From the NCBI RefSeq assembly GCF_014697425.1, contig NZ_JACJRU010000009.1, positions 144,264 to 208,263 of the forward strand: a stretch of DNA of 64,000 bases. Direction: 5' to 3'. Source of the DNA: Nostoc sp. FACHB-110. GTDB lineage: Bacteria > Cyanobacteriota > Cyanobacteriia > Cyanobacteriales > Nostocaceae. The number at the start of each line of letters is the position of its first letter. Position 1 is the first letter of the stretch. Positions 8,639 through 18,591 of this stretch are shown one piece after another. The notes under the pieces are model-generated. The model had not been told where the DNA came from and searched no databases. It saw only the letters and a list, made by a program, of their open reading frames with translations. The translations under genes and the position numbers were made by a program.

Positions 8639-10900
8639 ATGAGCGGCACAGCGACTAGTACTACAATTGACGTTACACTCCCAGAATGGCTCAACAAATG
8701 TTTAAGAGAGTCATCACCTAGGAGTGAAACAGAAGATGACCGAAGGCAAAATGATGCCTCGTTAATCTGTCGAGCATTTGAATTTGCCTATCAACTGCAT
8801 CAGGGACAATCTCGCAAATCGGGAGAACCGTATATTTGTCATCCCGTAGCTGTAGCTGGTTTGCTACGCGACTTAGGGGGTAGTCCTGCTATGATAGCAG
8901 CTGGATTTCTTCATGATGTAGTTGAAGATACAGATGTCACAATTGAAGAAATCGAAGAGCGATTTGGTGCAGAAGTACGCTGTTTAGTTGAAGGTGTCAC
9001 AAAACTTTCTAAATTTAATTTTAAAAGCAAAACCGAAAGCCAAGCTGAAAATTTCCGGCGAATGTTTTTGGCAATGGCGCAAGATATCAGGGTAATTGTG
9101 GTGAAATTAGCAGACCGCTTACATAATATGCGAACCCTGCAATATATGTCAGAAGACAGCCGTCGCCGCAGCGCCCAAGAAACACGCGATATTTTTGCAC
9201 CTTTAGCTAATCGTTTAGGAATTTGGCGAATTAAGTGGGAATTAGAAGATTTAGCGTTTAAGTATTTAGAACCTGACGCTTTCCGCGAAATGCAGCAGCA
9301 CGTTTCGGAAAAACGCACGGCGCGAGAAGAGAAATTAGCTAAAGCTACAGAGATTTTAAGAGAACGGTTACAACAAACAGGAATTCAGTGCTTAGAAATT
9401 AGTGGTCGCCCTAAGCATCTTTATAGTATTTATCAGAAAATGCAGCGACAGCAAAAAGAATTCCATGAAATTTATGATTTGGCAGCGTTGCGAATTATTG
9501 TCCAGACTAATGAGGAATGTTATCGTGCCTTAGCTGTCGTACATGATGCTTTTCGCCCAATTCCCGGGAGATTCAAAGATTATATCGGACTACCTAAACC
9601 TAACCGCTACCAATCTTTGCATACTGGGGTGATTGGTTTAACTGGTCGTCCTTTAGAAATCCAAATTCGTACTCTAGAAATGCATCATATCGCTGAGTAT
9701 GGAATTGCTGCCCATTGGAAGTATAAAGAAACAGGTGGTTCTAATACTCCTTTGACTGCTACTGATGAAAAGTTTACTTGGTTACGCCAGTTGTTGGAAT
9801 GGCAAAGTGACCTGAAAGACGCGCAAGAATATTTAGATAGCGTCAAAGATAATTTATTTGAAGATGATGTTTATGTCTTTACGCCCAAGGGTGATGTAGT
9901 TTCGCTCAATCCTGGCTCTACTAGTATAGATTTTGCCTATCGCATTCATACAGAAGTTGGCAACCATTGTGCCGGGACGAAGGTAAATGGACGGATGGTT
10001 CCTTTATCTACAAGACTGCAAAATGGCGATATTGTCGAAATTCTGACCCAAAAGAATAGCCATCCGAGTTTAGATTGGTTGAACTTTGTCAGGACTTCGA
10101 CGGCAAAATATCGGATTAAACAATGGTACAAGCGATCGCGCCGCGAAGAAAATGTCACCCGTGGGCGAGAATTGTTAGAGAAAGAATTGGGTAAAACTGG
10201 TTTTGAGAACTTGCTCAAGTCAGATGCAATGCACACTGTGGCAGAAAAATGCAATTATCACAGTGTGGAAGACTTGCTAGCAGGTTTGGGTTACGGTGAA
10301 GTCACTCTCAACTTAGTACTTAATCGTTGGCGTGAAGTAGTTAAGTCCCAGCAACCTGTAACTGTTACACCACCAGTATTACCAAAAGAATCAGCGACAA
10401 CCAAATCCTTACGAGATTTACCCTCCAGTTCCCGCGCCAGTGATTCTCCAATTGTGGGGGTAGAAGGGTTAGTTTATCATCTAGCCGGGTGTTGTACGCC
10501 CATTCCCGGAGAATCAATTATTGGGGTAGTGACACGCGGTAGAGGAATTTCAATTCATCGCCAAGGATGCCACAATTTGGATAATGTCGAAGGCGAGCGC
10601 CTAGTCCCTGTCAAATGGAACTCAGCCGCAGAACATAGCAACCGTCCCCACACTTACCCAGTAAATATTCAAATTGAAGCCCTTGATCGCGTAGGTGTGC
10701 TAAAAGATATTTTATCGCGTCTAAGCGACCAAGGCATCAATGTCCGTCATGCCCAAGTGAAAACTGCTAGCGGACAACCAGCATTGATGGACTTAGGAAT
10801 AGATATACGCGATCGCCCCCAACTAGAACAAGTTTTTGTGCAAATTAAAAAAATGAGCGACATTATCAATATCCGTCGTGTCGGTCAGGCTGAGGAGTGA
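8639..10900 (+). CDS. spoT: bifunctional (p)ppGpp synthetase/hydrolase, RelA/SpoT family
   Basis: Makes and degrades the stringent-response alarmone (p)ppGpp. The 753 residues run in order: HD hydrolase domain (HPVAVAGLL at 68-76, HDVVEDTD at 92-99), synthetase domain (GRPKHLYSIYQKM, RFKDYIGLPKPNRYQSLHTG), TGS domain (VFTPKGDVVSLNPGSTSIDFAY), conserved-cysteine region (HLAGCCTPIPGE) and C-terminal ACT domain (EALDRVGVLKDILSRL). Both catalytic domains look intact, so it is probably bifunctional and the only long Rel of this organism. ATG at 8639 fits the length. It ends 18 bases from the convergent glycosyltransferase gene. Confidence 0.95.
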   Translation: MSGTATSTTIDVTLPEWLNKCLRESSPRSETEDDRRQNDASLICRAFEFAYQLHQGQSRKSGEPYICHPVAVAGLLRDLGGSPAMIAAGFLHDVVEDTDVTIEEIEERFGAEVRCLVEGVTKLSKFNFKSKTESQAENFRRMFLAMAQDIRVIVVKLADRLHNMRTLQYMSEDSRRRSAQETRDIFAPLANRLGIWRIKWELEDLAFKYLEPDAFREMQQHVSEKRTAREEKLAKATEILRERLQQTGIQCLEISGRPKHLYSIYQKMQRQQKEFHEIYDLAALRIIVQTNEECYRALAVVHDAFRPIPGRFKDYIGLPKPNRYQSLHTGVIGLTGRPLEIQIRTLEMHHIAEYGIAAHWKYKETGGSNTPLTATDEKFTWLRQLLEWQSDLKDAQEYLDSVKDNLFEDDVYVFTPKGDVVSLNPGSTSIDFAYRIHTEVGNHCAGTKVNGRMVPLSTRLQNGDIVEILTQKNSHPSLDWLNFVRTSTAKYRIKQWYKRSRREENVTRGRELLEKELGKTGFENLLKSDAMHTVAEKCNYHSVEDLLAGLGYGEVTLNLVLNRWREVVKSQQPVTVTPPVLPKESATTKSLRDLPSSSRASDSPIVGVEGLVYHLAGCCTPIPGESIIGVVTRGRGISIHRQGCHNLDNVEGERLVPVKWNSAAEHSNRPHTYPVNIQIEALDRVGVLKDILSRLSDQGINVRHAQVKTASGQPALMDLGIDIRDRPQLEQVFVQIKKMSDIINIRRVGQAEE

Positions 10901-10918
10901 TATGAGAGGGAAAAGTCT

Positions 10919-13063
10919 TTATCTCTCCGTGTCCTCTGTGGTTAGTTTCTCCACAACTTGTTGATAAAAAGCCTCTAAACCTGTAACACAGGCTTGGTCA
11001 TCAAATAACAGGTGATGACGCTGACTCATTTGTTCGGCTATATTTTTGCGCCAAGTTGGGTTAAGTCCTAATTTGACAGCAATATCAATATACTCCGCCT
11101 CATCTTTGGCGATGGTATCTGTCACTCCTAGCAATTTCAAGAAGCTGTCAGAGTGTCGACCACGCATAAATTCTCCTGGACAGGTAACAATGGGGAGATT
11201 ACAAGCGATCGCTTCTAAGCTAGTATTACCACCAGACCATGTAAAAGTATCCAAATAAACATCTGAAAGTAAATTAATCATCAAATAGTCTAAGCGTTCT
11301 GGAATACTTAAAAATACACAGTAATCTTCACTATTTAATCCAACAGCAGCAAAAGCACGTTGAAGACGTTCTTGAAGTAAAGTACCACGCAAAAATACAA
11401 ATTTAGCTTGGGGAACACGACGAGCAATTTCCGCCAAAATAAAATCATATTGTGGTAAATATTTAAACGGTGCTTGGCAACATAAATAAATTACATCTTC
11501 CTCTGCAAGCTGAAAATCTGAGCGACTTTTAATAACTGGGGGAATATAAGGTTTAGGGTAAGATACACCAATATTAGGTAATAAAATTAACTTTTCCGAA
11601 TAATGTTCTTGAGCATTTTCCGGTTCCATTAATTCGCCAGATAAAAAATAATCAATAGTAGGTAAACCAGTCGTTACCGGATGTCCCCAAGCTACACATT
11701 GCACAGGCGCAAGTCGCAGTCCTGCTAATTGCATTGTTTGTGGGTTCATGCCAATTTCTGGAAATACCAAAATATGCAAATTATCAGCAATTATTTGTTC
11801 ACAAATTGCTGGCAAGTTATAAGGAATATGGTGAAAAACATCACTATATTCTTGAAATTGCTGTGTAACCGCATCTGGATCATTGCCTGTATAGTAACAG
11901 TAAATTTCAAAGTTTTGATGATGACAATAACGTAGCCAACCAGTTAACCATAATGTGCCGCTATAAGAATGTAAGAAATGAGAAACATAACCAATGCGAA
12001 TTTTTTGTTGTGGCTGAAGACTAGGCCTAGATAAAGGCGCAACCCATTGGGGATAGTTAGCAGCCATAATTTCATGCACTAACTGTCCGTACTGGCTTTG
12101 TAAATCTTTATCGTTTTGCGCTTGATAAGATAGATAGAAATTAGTCAGCCTGCCTATACCAGCGAAAGCATTGATTTTTTCCTCGGGAGTATTAAGATAA
12201 GTTTCTTGAATTAAATTTTTTAACCCTTGTGTGTAGCGATGACGATAAAACGCAATTTCATCTTCATTATCATAAATACTAGGAACTGTTAAATATTTGA
12301 GGATTTTAAAAGTATAATCATCAGGCATTAACTCACAAGCTTTTTCAGCACCATTAATTGCCTCTTGAATACGTCCATGACGACGTAAATCAATAATTAA
12401 GGAAAAATGTAAAGCACCATCTATTGGATATAATTCAATAGCTTGATATAGGGTCTGAAAATATTCATCTAGCAAGTTTAAATGGCGATGACAGTGAATT
12501 AATTGCCAATAAATTTGTAAATCAGATAATTGTAATTCTAATAGGTTTTTATATTTGGCGATCGCAGCTAGCCATTGTTTTTTTTGGTATAATCTATTAC
12601 CCAAATCCCAAATAAGTTGCACTGCTGAGATATTACTAAATTCATCTATTGTATAAGCTGGAATATTATCAGCTTGTAAATAAGTTAAAGATTCCTGATT
12701 TTCATAGCTTAAAATAATTCGCGCATGAATTTGCGCACTCATCATTTCCCACTGATAAGCGTCTAAATTATCCAGCAGCGAAATCTCACATCCTGCACTA
12801 ATATCAGAATCATCTGACATGAGCAGATTCATCAATATACCGGATAAAATTAAATTAGCTGTATCTTCAGAAATATTACTACTATCTATAATTAGTGTTA
12901 TCTGGTTGCTATAGGGATGATTATTTACTACCTGAATTACTCTTTCTAAATCTAAGCAAATAGTTTCTTCTGATTGTGACCAGTCAGGTAAAATAATTAC
13001 ATTGATATTATTTACATTTCCATAATCAGCATTAGATATTAATTCTTCTGTTGTTGTAATCAA
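10919..13063 (-). CDS. TPR / SPINDLY-type O-GlcNAc transferase family glycosyltransferase (GT41-like)
   Basis: About 714 residues from a TTG at 13063, which has AGGAG eight bases upstream; an in-frame TTG at 13117 would add 18 residues but lies in a hairpin. Order: an N-terminal ~130-residue domain ([12 protein letters not shown]) shared with the C-terminus of the upstream gene product; TPR-like helices (about 150-290); then the GT41/SPINDLY catalytic region with RIGYVSHFLHSYSGTLWLTG, CVAWGHPVTTGLPTIDYFLS and TWSGGNTSLEAIACNLPIVT. It probably transfers a sugar to protein or a surface glycan. The C-terminal tail LTTEDTER is encoded by a dispersed intergenic repeat. Confidence 0.85.
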   Translation of the reverse strand: MITTTEELISNADYGNVNNINVIILPDWSQSEETICLDLERVIQVVNNHPYSNQITLIIDSSNISEDTANLILSGILMNLLMSDDSDISAGCEISLLDNLDAYQWEMMSAQIHARIILSYENQESLTYLQADNIPAYTIDEFSNISAVQLIWDLGNRLYQKKQWLAAIAKYKNLLELQLSDLQIYWQLIHCHRHLNLLDEYFQTLYQAIELYPIDGALHFSLIIDLRRHGRIQEAINGAEKACELMPDDYTFKILKYLTVPSIYDNEDEIAFYRHRYTQGLKNLIQETYLNTPEEKINAFAGIGRLTNFYLSYQAQNDKDLQSQYGQLVHEIMAANYPQWVAPLSRPSLQPQQKIRIGYVSHFLHSYSGTLWLTGWLRYCHHQNFEIYCYYTGNDPDAVTQQFQEYSDVFHHIPYNLPAICEQIIADNLHILVFPEIGMNPQTMQLAGLRLAPVQCVAWGHPVTTGLPTIDYFLSGELMEPENAQEHYSEKLILLPNIGVSYPKPYIPPVIKSRSDFQLAEEDVIYLCCQAPFKYLPQYDFILAEIARRVPQAKFVFLRGTLLQERLQRAFAAVGLNSEDYCVFLSIPERLDYLMINLLSDVYLDTFTWSGGNTSLEAIACNLPIVTCPGEFMRGRHSDSFLKLLGVTDTIAKDEAEYIDIAVKLGLNPTWRKNIAEQMSQRHHLLFDDQACVTGLEAFYQQVVEKLTTEDTER

Positions 13064-13102
13064 TGTATCTACTCCTCTTGATAATTGACTGGATAAATTA
13101 CA

Positions 13103-13130
13103 GTGAGTGCTTCGCAATTAAAGCACTCAC
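13103..13130. promoter_or_regulatory. perfect hairpin between the two glycosyltransferase genes
   Basis: GTGAGTGCTT (13103-13112) and AAGCACTCAC (13121-13130) form a 10-bp perfect stem with an 8-base loop. Read on the minus strand it lies between the stop of the upstream gene and the ribosome-binding site of the downstream gene. No T-run follows, so an mRNA processing or translation-control structure is more likely than a terminator. Confidence 0.55.
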
Positions 13131-13167
13131 AATAAATTTAAAATTATTCAGTTCGTTAACTAATACT

Positions 13168-15855
13168 CTATAAAACACAGAGCCTATTAACAAATTTTTC
13201 TAGTTCACAAGCTGGTAGTGCTTCTATTTGGAGTTCTGATAAAGTAGATTTATCTTCGTGTTCTAAAATAATTCTGCTACTAATTCGAGGTAACAAAGCT
13301 TGCCATTGACTATTTTTTAAACTATCAACTAAAGAAATTTGTAGTCCCTCACTGATATCCAAATCTTCTTCCATCAACAAATTCATTGTTACACCAGATA
13401 ATAACAGTTCGGCATCCTCAATGTTGATATGACTAATGTCAATTAATAGTGTAGTTTTATCACTATCTGGATAAGTTGCGATCGCTTTAATTACAGCTTC
13501 CAATTCTAAACCAATTGTCTCTTCAGACTGCGACCAATCAGGAAAAACAATAACATTAATTTCCTTGAGATTGTAAGCTAATAAAGTAGCATTAATTAAA
13601 GCCGAACTGACCGTATCCGCCATCTTTGACCAAGAAAACTTTCGCGCTTGTGCTAAACCAGCCTCGATTAATTCTTGCCGAACACTAGGCTTTTGAATAT
13701 CACATAATGCAGTAGCCATCGCATCTACATCATTATCCTTAACATATATTGCTGCTTCACCTGCCACTTCGGGAATTGAAGCATTCAAAGAAGTAATTAC
13801 CGGACAACCACAAGCCATTGCTTCTACAATTGGCATTCCAAAACCTTCATATTTTGAAGGATAAACTAAGGCCACAGCACCAGAATAAGCTATTGCTAAC
13901 TCTTCATCACTAAGCTGCAACATATAAACGGTACTACCCGATGTGCAAGCTCTAAATTCAGGTGCTAATATCCCACCACTGCCTGTACAAATAATATCAA
14001 AACCAGAGCTAGTAGCAAGTTGAGCAAAAGCCTTAAAGAATAAAATACTATTCTTATAACCATTACCAGCACCAACTAAAATAAAGTAAGGTTTGCTAAT
14101 ACCGTACTTAGCTTTAAAGGCATTAACCTCTGCTGGTTTTGCAGGCAAAAAGGTGTTGCTAACTCCACAATGAGCAACAGTAATAGACTCTAGAGAAATT
14201 TCTGGAAAATATTTTGCTAAGTCATAGGCTGTATGTTTGGAAATGGCTATATAAGCCGATGCGTGTTTAATACCTTGATGTTTTACTTGCCACATGGGAT
14301 TATCCATGTTCCATTTCATGACTTCAGGAATCATGTCATAAGCAATGAACACTGAAGGCGTTGTTAATGGAGTTGTGTAATAAGAAGAGATAAATAAATC
14401 TGCGCCTACATCATCACAAATGTGCTGAAGCATCTGTTGATCAGCCTCTGTTTTGTTATAGTCGTAGGCACGAATTGAAAGATAACGAATACCGTTAATT
14501 TTAGGTGTAGTATTAGCTCTATCTAAGACTAAAATTCGATTAGCAAAATCTGTATTTGCCCATTGTTCTAGAAGACTTCTCCAAACCCTAGCAATTCCTG
14601 TTTGATAGAGTTGAAAAAAGACTCCATCAATTAAAATATTCCGAGGAGGTAAAATTTTTGCTTTCTCTTTAGCTAGCCCATAAATTTTGATGGTTTCTTG
14701 GACAAATTTATCCCAACTGAATTTTTGAGCCTGTTGAATACATTTGTTAGCTAGACTTTCTCTATATTTAGGTTCATAATATAACTTAAGTATGGCATTA
14801 TTCAGCCCAGCTTGATCATTAGGGTTAAGCATAATACCTGCATCTTCCACAACTTCAGGTAACGAAGAAGTATTAGAAGTAATAACAGGAGTTCCACATT
14901 GCATAGCCTCTAATGGTGGTAAGCCAAAACCTTCATATAAAGATAAATATATAAAGGCCAATGCACCTGAATATAGAGGAGATAAATCTTCATCAGGAAC
15001 ATAACCAGTAAGAATAATTCTATGTTCTAATTCTTTTGATTTATCTAGTTCCGCAAAAATTTCGTCATATTGCCATCCTTTTGTACCTATCAATACTAAG
15101 TTCAAATTATCAATCTGATGATTTTGAATTAAGCTCAAAAAAGACCGGATGACATGAATGAGATTCTTTCTTGGCTCTAGAGTTGATACGGCCAATAAAT
15201 AAGGCTGGTTTGGTATTTTATATTTTTGTTTGGTTTGATTAATTAACTCTTGATGTTCACAAGGATAAAATTTTTCTTTGTCAGCCGCTAGATGGGTAAC
15301 AAATACTTGCTCAGGCAGAATATTTTTCTCAGTTTTATACTGGCAAATATCTTGTTTTGTTGATTCGGAAATACAGCAAATAAAATCTTTTTTTTCTATC
15401 TGATCGATAGTGTCTTTAATTATATTATCTGTCTTAATTGTTTCCGGATCAAAATATTCCGGATACAGAATAGTTATCAAATCATAAACTGTAATAATCC
15501 TTTGAGCGAAGTAAATTTCATGGGGCAAAGGATAATAAGAGGAATGATAAATATCGATATCTAAATATTTGAGTTCTGATAATTGAAATAGCCGAAATTT
15601 CTCTGTTTCTAAATTTTGTTGTATATAAGTTTGACAGCTATCAAAAAATTCTGGACTACTAGAACATAAATATAAACAACACCGAGGTGAATTGATTAAT
15701 CCCTTTAAAAGATGTTCGGTAACTCGAAAAATTCCAGTCCTAGCAGTTTCTAATAAAGTGCCTAGCCCTAATACAGAAATATCTAAGGCTATTTTTATTT
15801 GCGGTTGTTGTCTTAAATTATCTGAATAGTTCTGTACAGGAGAAATAAATGTCAT
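13168..15855 (-). CDS. tandem double glycosyltransferase (two GT4 domains) with C-terminal unknown domain
   Basis: An 895-residue protein with two complete GT-B glycosyltransferases. The first (about 15-395) has [20 protein letters not shown] and [22 protein letters not shown]; the second (about 405-765) has [19 protein letters not shown] and [22 protein letters not shown], each with the ExFG-type nucleotide-sugar motif. Residues ~770-895 are a separate domain ([31 protein letters not shown]) that also opens the next gene product. Such tandem enzymes usually build exopolysaccharide or lipid-linked oligosaccharide; the sugars are not inferable. It lies in a same-strand pair with the SPINDLY-type gene, about 105 bases apart. 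Confidence 0.88.
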   Translation of the reverse strand: MTFISPVQNYSDNLRQQPQIKIALDISVLGLGTLLETARTGIFRVTEHLLKGLINSPRCCLYLCSSSPEFFDSCQTYIQQNLETEKFRLFQLSELKYLDIDIYHSSYYPLPHEIYFAQRIITVYDLITILYPEYFDPETIKTDNIIKDTIDQIEKKDFICCISESTKQDICQYKTEKNILPEQVFVTHLAADKEKFYPCEHQELINQTKQKYKIPNQPYLLAVSTLEPRKNLIHVIRSFLSLIQNHQIDNLNLVLIGTKGWQYDEIFAELDKSKELEHRIILTGYVPDEDLSPLYSGALAFIYLSLYEGFGLPPLEAMQCGTPVITSNTSSLPEVVEDAGIMLNPNDQAGLNNAILKLYYEPKYRESLANKCIQQAQKFSWDKFVQETIKIYGLAKEKAKILPPRNILIDGVFFQLYQTGIARVWRSLLEQWANTDFANRILVLDRANTTPKINGIRYLSIRAYDYNKTEADQQMLQHICDDVGADLFISSYYTTPLTTPSVFIAYDMIPEVMKWNMDNPMWQVKHQGIKHASAYIAISKHTAYDLAKYFPEISLESITVAHCGVSNTFLPAKPAEVNAFKAKYGISKPYFILVGAGNGYKNSILFFKAFAQLATSSGFDIICTGSGGILAPEFRACTSGSTVYMLQLSDEELAIAYSGAVALVYPSKYEGFGMPIVEAMACGCPVITSLNASIPEVAGEAAIYVKDNDVDAMATALCDIQKPSVRQELIEAGLAQARKFSWSKMADTVSSALINATLLAYNLKEINVIVFPDWSQSEETIGLELEAVIKAIATYPDSDKTTLLIDISHINIEDAELLLSGVTMNLLMEEDLDISEGLQISLVDSLKNSQWQALLPRISSRIILEHEDKSTLSELQIEALPACELEKFVNRLCVL

Positions 15856-15935
15856 TTTAACAACTTAGTTTTGAATCAAAGTAGTCATTGAAGTTAATGA
15901 ATTCAGTATGCTATGGCTGATAATTTAGCCAACCA

Positions 15936-16337
15936 CTATTTATCTACTGCGCTATTACCTTGTTGCTTTTTAACCTGTTCTAAAACAGTTTTGTAATCTT
16001 GGCGTTCTGGGTGTTGTTGCACTAACTTTTCCATCAGCGCGATCGCACCTTTGGTATCCTTTAAATGCAGCCTAGCTATAGATAGTTTTTCTAAAGCAAC
16101 TTGGTTATTGGGTTCCCGTTGCAAAACTAGTTCATAACCCTGTGCTTGTTGCTTTAATTTTTCCTCAACGGATAAATTTCTTGGTTGAGATTGTTGAGAT
16201 GGTTGTTGTATTAAATTTACTACGCCAAATACAGTAGAACCTAAAAATGATGCCACACCCACTACTGTTAAAATTCTTTTTTTCCGTTCAATTTGCTTTT
16301 GACGGGAAATAAAATAATCATCTCCAGAACTAGACAT
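15936..16337 (-). CDS. small membrane-anchored TPR-like protein
   Basis: 133 residues. A short charged N-terminus (ISRQKQIERKKR) is followed by one membrane segment (ILTVVGVASFLGSTVFGVVNLI, about 23-44), a Gln/Pro linker, and about two TPR-like helical pairs (QAQGYELVLQREPNNQVALEKLSIARL, TKGAIALMEKLVQQHPERQDY). It probably exposes a small protein-interaction module at the cytoplasmic or thylakoid membrane. It lies upstream of the glycosyltransferase pair on the same strand with 80 bases between them, so cotranscription is possible. The family is not named; length looks complete. Confidence 0.7.
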   Translation of the reverse strand: MSSSGDDYFISRQKQIERKKRILTVVGVASFLGSTVFGVVNLIQQPSQQSQPRNLSVEEKLKQQAQGYELVLQREPNNQVALEKLSIARLHLKDTKGAIALMEKLVQQHPERQDYKTVLEQVKKQQGNSAVDK

Positions 16338-16986
16338 ATCTTAATAGTTGCTGTTAAGAATACTGGAATCTCAGCAAGCCTCCAGTTATGAGAGTACCCA
16401 GCACTCTGGTTAAACTATCATCTAGAGAGTAAAGTTTTTCTAATTGAGACGGTGACGAAGGTAAATCCCTGGCTTAGTGGCTGTTCATCACCAGTATAAG
16501 TGCTGCTTAATTTCTACATAAAAAATTAATTATTTATGAATTTTTGTAATAAATATCTCTATCATTGGATGTTTGCGATATCGTAAATAACGTTTGAATA
16601 TATGCAGTAACCGCTCCTTAACATCTGCTTAAAAACCAAAACTAGTCCAAAATTATTGTTGTGAAACAATCAATTAAAGGCTAATGGCTGAATCTCATAG
16701 AACTTTGCCCATTCGTCGTTACTTGTGTTAATTGTTAAACCACAAGACGGCTAGTCTTTCTGAGAGCATACGCAATGGTTACTGAGTAAAATTTTTAGTT
16801 TTGTGGTGGTAATTACCGTACAAAACCGAATTTATCAGCAAATAAGTAGAGATTGTTATGGTATAGTAAAAAAGTTAAGACTAGCTTTACCAGACCAAAA
16901 GCTCTACGCATCGATAACAATTGCCAAGCGGAAAGCAGTTTTGATTAAGCATTTACCCAAACAAAAATCTGAATTGAATTTAGGTT
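16338..16986. other. 649-base gene-free stretch
   Basis: This lies between divergent genes. An open frame at 16803-17030 has composition unlike neighbouring genes and overlaps the DUF4327 gene, so it is not supported. The stretch is AT-rich and probably holds promoters for both flanking genes; no clear RNA gene or repeat was seen. Confidence 0.5.
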
Positions 16987-17205
16987 ATGACTCAGCAAGT
17001 GATTCACCCTATGGTGAAATTGCAGCGTAACGTGCAATCACTAGTAGAATCCAATATCATTAAACCCACTGATAGCATTTGGAAAATTGCCTTGCTCTAC
17101 GGCAATGACTGGCAGCACTGGAAACAAGAACTGCTAGACTTTGGTTTTACGACGCAAGACCCAATTAGCGAATTGCTAGCAGTTGAAGCATGGGATGAAG
17201 AATAA
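16987..17205 (+). CDS. DUF4327 family small protein
   Basis: A 72-residue soluble cyanobacterial protein. It contains HPMVKLQRNVQSLVES, then KPTDSIWKIALLYG, WQHWKQELLDFGF and an acidic end AVEAWDEE, which I recognise as the DUF4327 pattern found in nearly all cyanobacteria. Function is unknown. The ATG at 16987 gives the expected MTQQVIHPMV start. It is followed by a short AAGTATG repeat and the convergent FHA-kinase gene. Confidence 0.8.
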   Translation: MTQQVIHPMVKLQRNVQSLVESNIIKPTDSIWKIALLYGNDWQHWKQELLDFGFTTQDPISELLAVEAWDEE

Positions 17206-17260
17206 AGTATGAAATATGAAGTATGAAGTATGAAATTTTATACTTCATTCTTCCTCATAT
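17206..17260. repeat. AAGTATG heptamer repeats with inverted copy
   Basis: Repeats AAGTATGAAATATGAAGTATG are followed by TATACTTCATTCTTCC, giving a hairpin between two convergent genes. The same family occurs at 30624-30683 and in looser form at 49866-49890. It resembles the short tandemly repeated repetitive sequences of heterocystous cyanobacteria. Confidence 0.6.
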
Positions 17261-17263
17261 CTT

Positions 17264-18523
17264 CTAAGCTTTGCAACCTGCTAATGCAGTGGCTAATTCC
17301 TGAGCAGTTTGATAGCGATCGCGTGGTAATGGCTCTGTCACACGTTCTATTACCTCTCTTAATTGGGGGGTAATTGTGGGAGAATTAGCCACATCAAACC
17401 GGAAATTACGCCCTTTTTGGCGGAAAAACTTAAAAGGATTTTCCCCAGTCAGAAGAAAAATTAGCGTCGGCCCAATGGCATATAAATCGGATTGAATCAG
17501 CGGTTGTCCCCGTTCTTGTTCGGGGGCGCAATAGCCTTCTGCACCAATTCGAGTACCTGGTGTTGTGCCAATTTCTTTCACAGCACCAAAATCTAGCACC
17601 ACTATGTGATTATTGGCATTCCGCACCATCAGGTTAGCAGGTTTAATGTCACGGTGAATTAGTGGTGGTTCTTGGCTATGTAAATAGTCTAAGATATCGC
17701 AGGTTTGAATCATCCAGGCGATCGCTTGGCTGGGTGTGACAGGCCCGGTCAACTGTACGCGTTTTTCTAGATCCTGCCCGTGTACTAATTCCATAGCCAA
17801 GTATTTTTTCCCATTTTCCACAAAAAAGTCGTAATACTTGGGAATTCCCGGATGATTTAAAGATTTGAGCGTATGAGCTTCGCGCTCAAATAACTCTTGG
17901 GCTTTGGCGATTTTTGCCATATCCGCATTCATTTGCTTTAACACCAAAAGTTGAGGATTACCACTCATCCAACCTTTTGTGTCCCAAGCTAAATAAGTAG
18001 TCCCCATCCCTCCTTGTCCCAAAGTCCGCAGCACTTGATATTGGCGAATTGTTTGCTGTACAGACAGAGGTTGACCACAATGGATACAAAACAAGTTGTT
18101 GGGCGAATTACCTTCGTGAGTACAAGTATTGCTTGCTCTTAGTGGGTCTTGGCTAAAAGATGCTGATGCTGATGATTCTTCAATTTGAGGACTAATCTCT
18201 GGTGCAACTTCCTGGATTTGAAATTGCAGGATGGGGCCTCCTTGTGCTAACTGCAACAGAGCATTATTCGGTAGCGAACTTTGAATAACTAAAACGCCAT
18301 TTAAGAAAGTTCCATTTGTACCTTGACTGTATACCTGCCAAGCTTCATCACTACTAGCCGTACTAACTTGTCTAAGTTCTAAATGATGTCGGGAGACCAA
18401 ACTATCGGATAAAACCACATGATTATCCGCCGCTCGCCCAATGCGAATTACAGCGGAGTTCTCAAAACACCATTGTTTCAGTGGTGTTTTTTGTTGCGGT
18501 TCTAACAGTGTCAGAATAACCAC
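17264..18523 (-). CDS. FHA-domain serine/threonine protein kinase
   Basis: 419 residues from a GTG at 18523. N-terminal FHA domain (about 20-105): IRIGR, SRHHLEL (44-50) and NGTFLNG (70-76). A short zinc ribbon (CTHEGNSPNNLFCIHCG, 134-150) follows, then a Hanks-type kinase (161-419) with glycine loop LGQGGMGTTY, VLKQM lysine (K196), HRDIKPAN (290-297) and DFG (311-313). It lacks a C-terminal membrane segment, so it is cytoplasmic. The FHA domain would bind phosphothreonine, perhaps its own. It is 68 bases downstream of a PP2C phosphatase on the same strand, suggesting a reversible phosphorylation pair. Confidence 0.92.
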   Translation of the reverse strand: MVILTLLEPQQKTPLKQWCFENSAVIRIGRAADNHVVLSDSLVSRHHLELRQVSTASSDEAWQVYSQGTNGTFLNGVLVIQSSLPNNALLQLAQGGPILQFQIQEVAPEISPQIEESSASASFSQDPLRASNTCTHEGNSPNNLFCIHCGQPLSVQQTIRQYQVLRTLGQGGMGTTYLAWDTKGWMSGNPQLLVLKQMNADMAKIAKAQELFEREAHTLKSLNHPGIPKYYDFFVENGKKYLAMELVHGQDLEKRVQLTGPVTPSQAIAWMIQTCDILDYLHSQEPPLIHRDIKPANLMVRNANNHIVVLDFGAVKEIGTTPGTRIGAEGYCAPEQERGQPLIQSDLYAIGPTLIFLLTGENPFKFFRQKGRNFRFDVANSPTITPQLREVIERVTEPLPRDRYQTAQELATALAGCKA

Positions 18524-18591
18524 AATAAAACCTGCATAAAAAATAGGGAGTAGAGAATCGGAATGAGAAAAATTTCAGCTAGCTTTAATCT

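Noticed and set aside
16803..17030. 75-residue frame before DUF4327
   Set aside because: Overlaps the well-supported DUF4327 gene in another frame and shows no domain.
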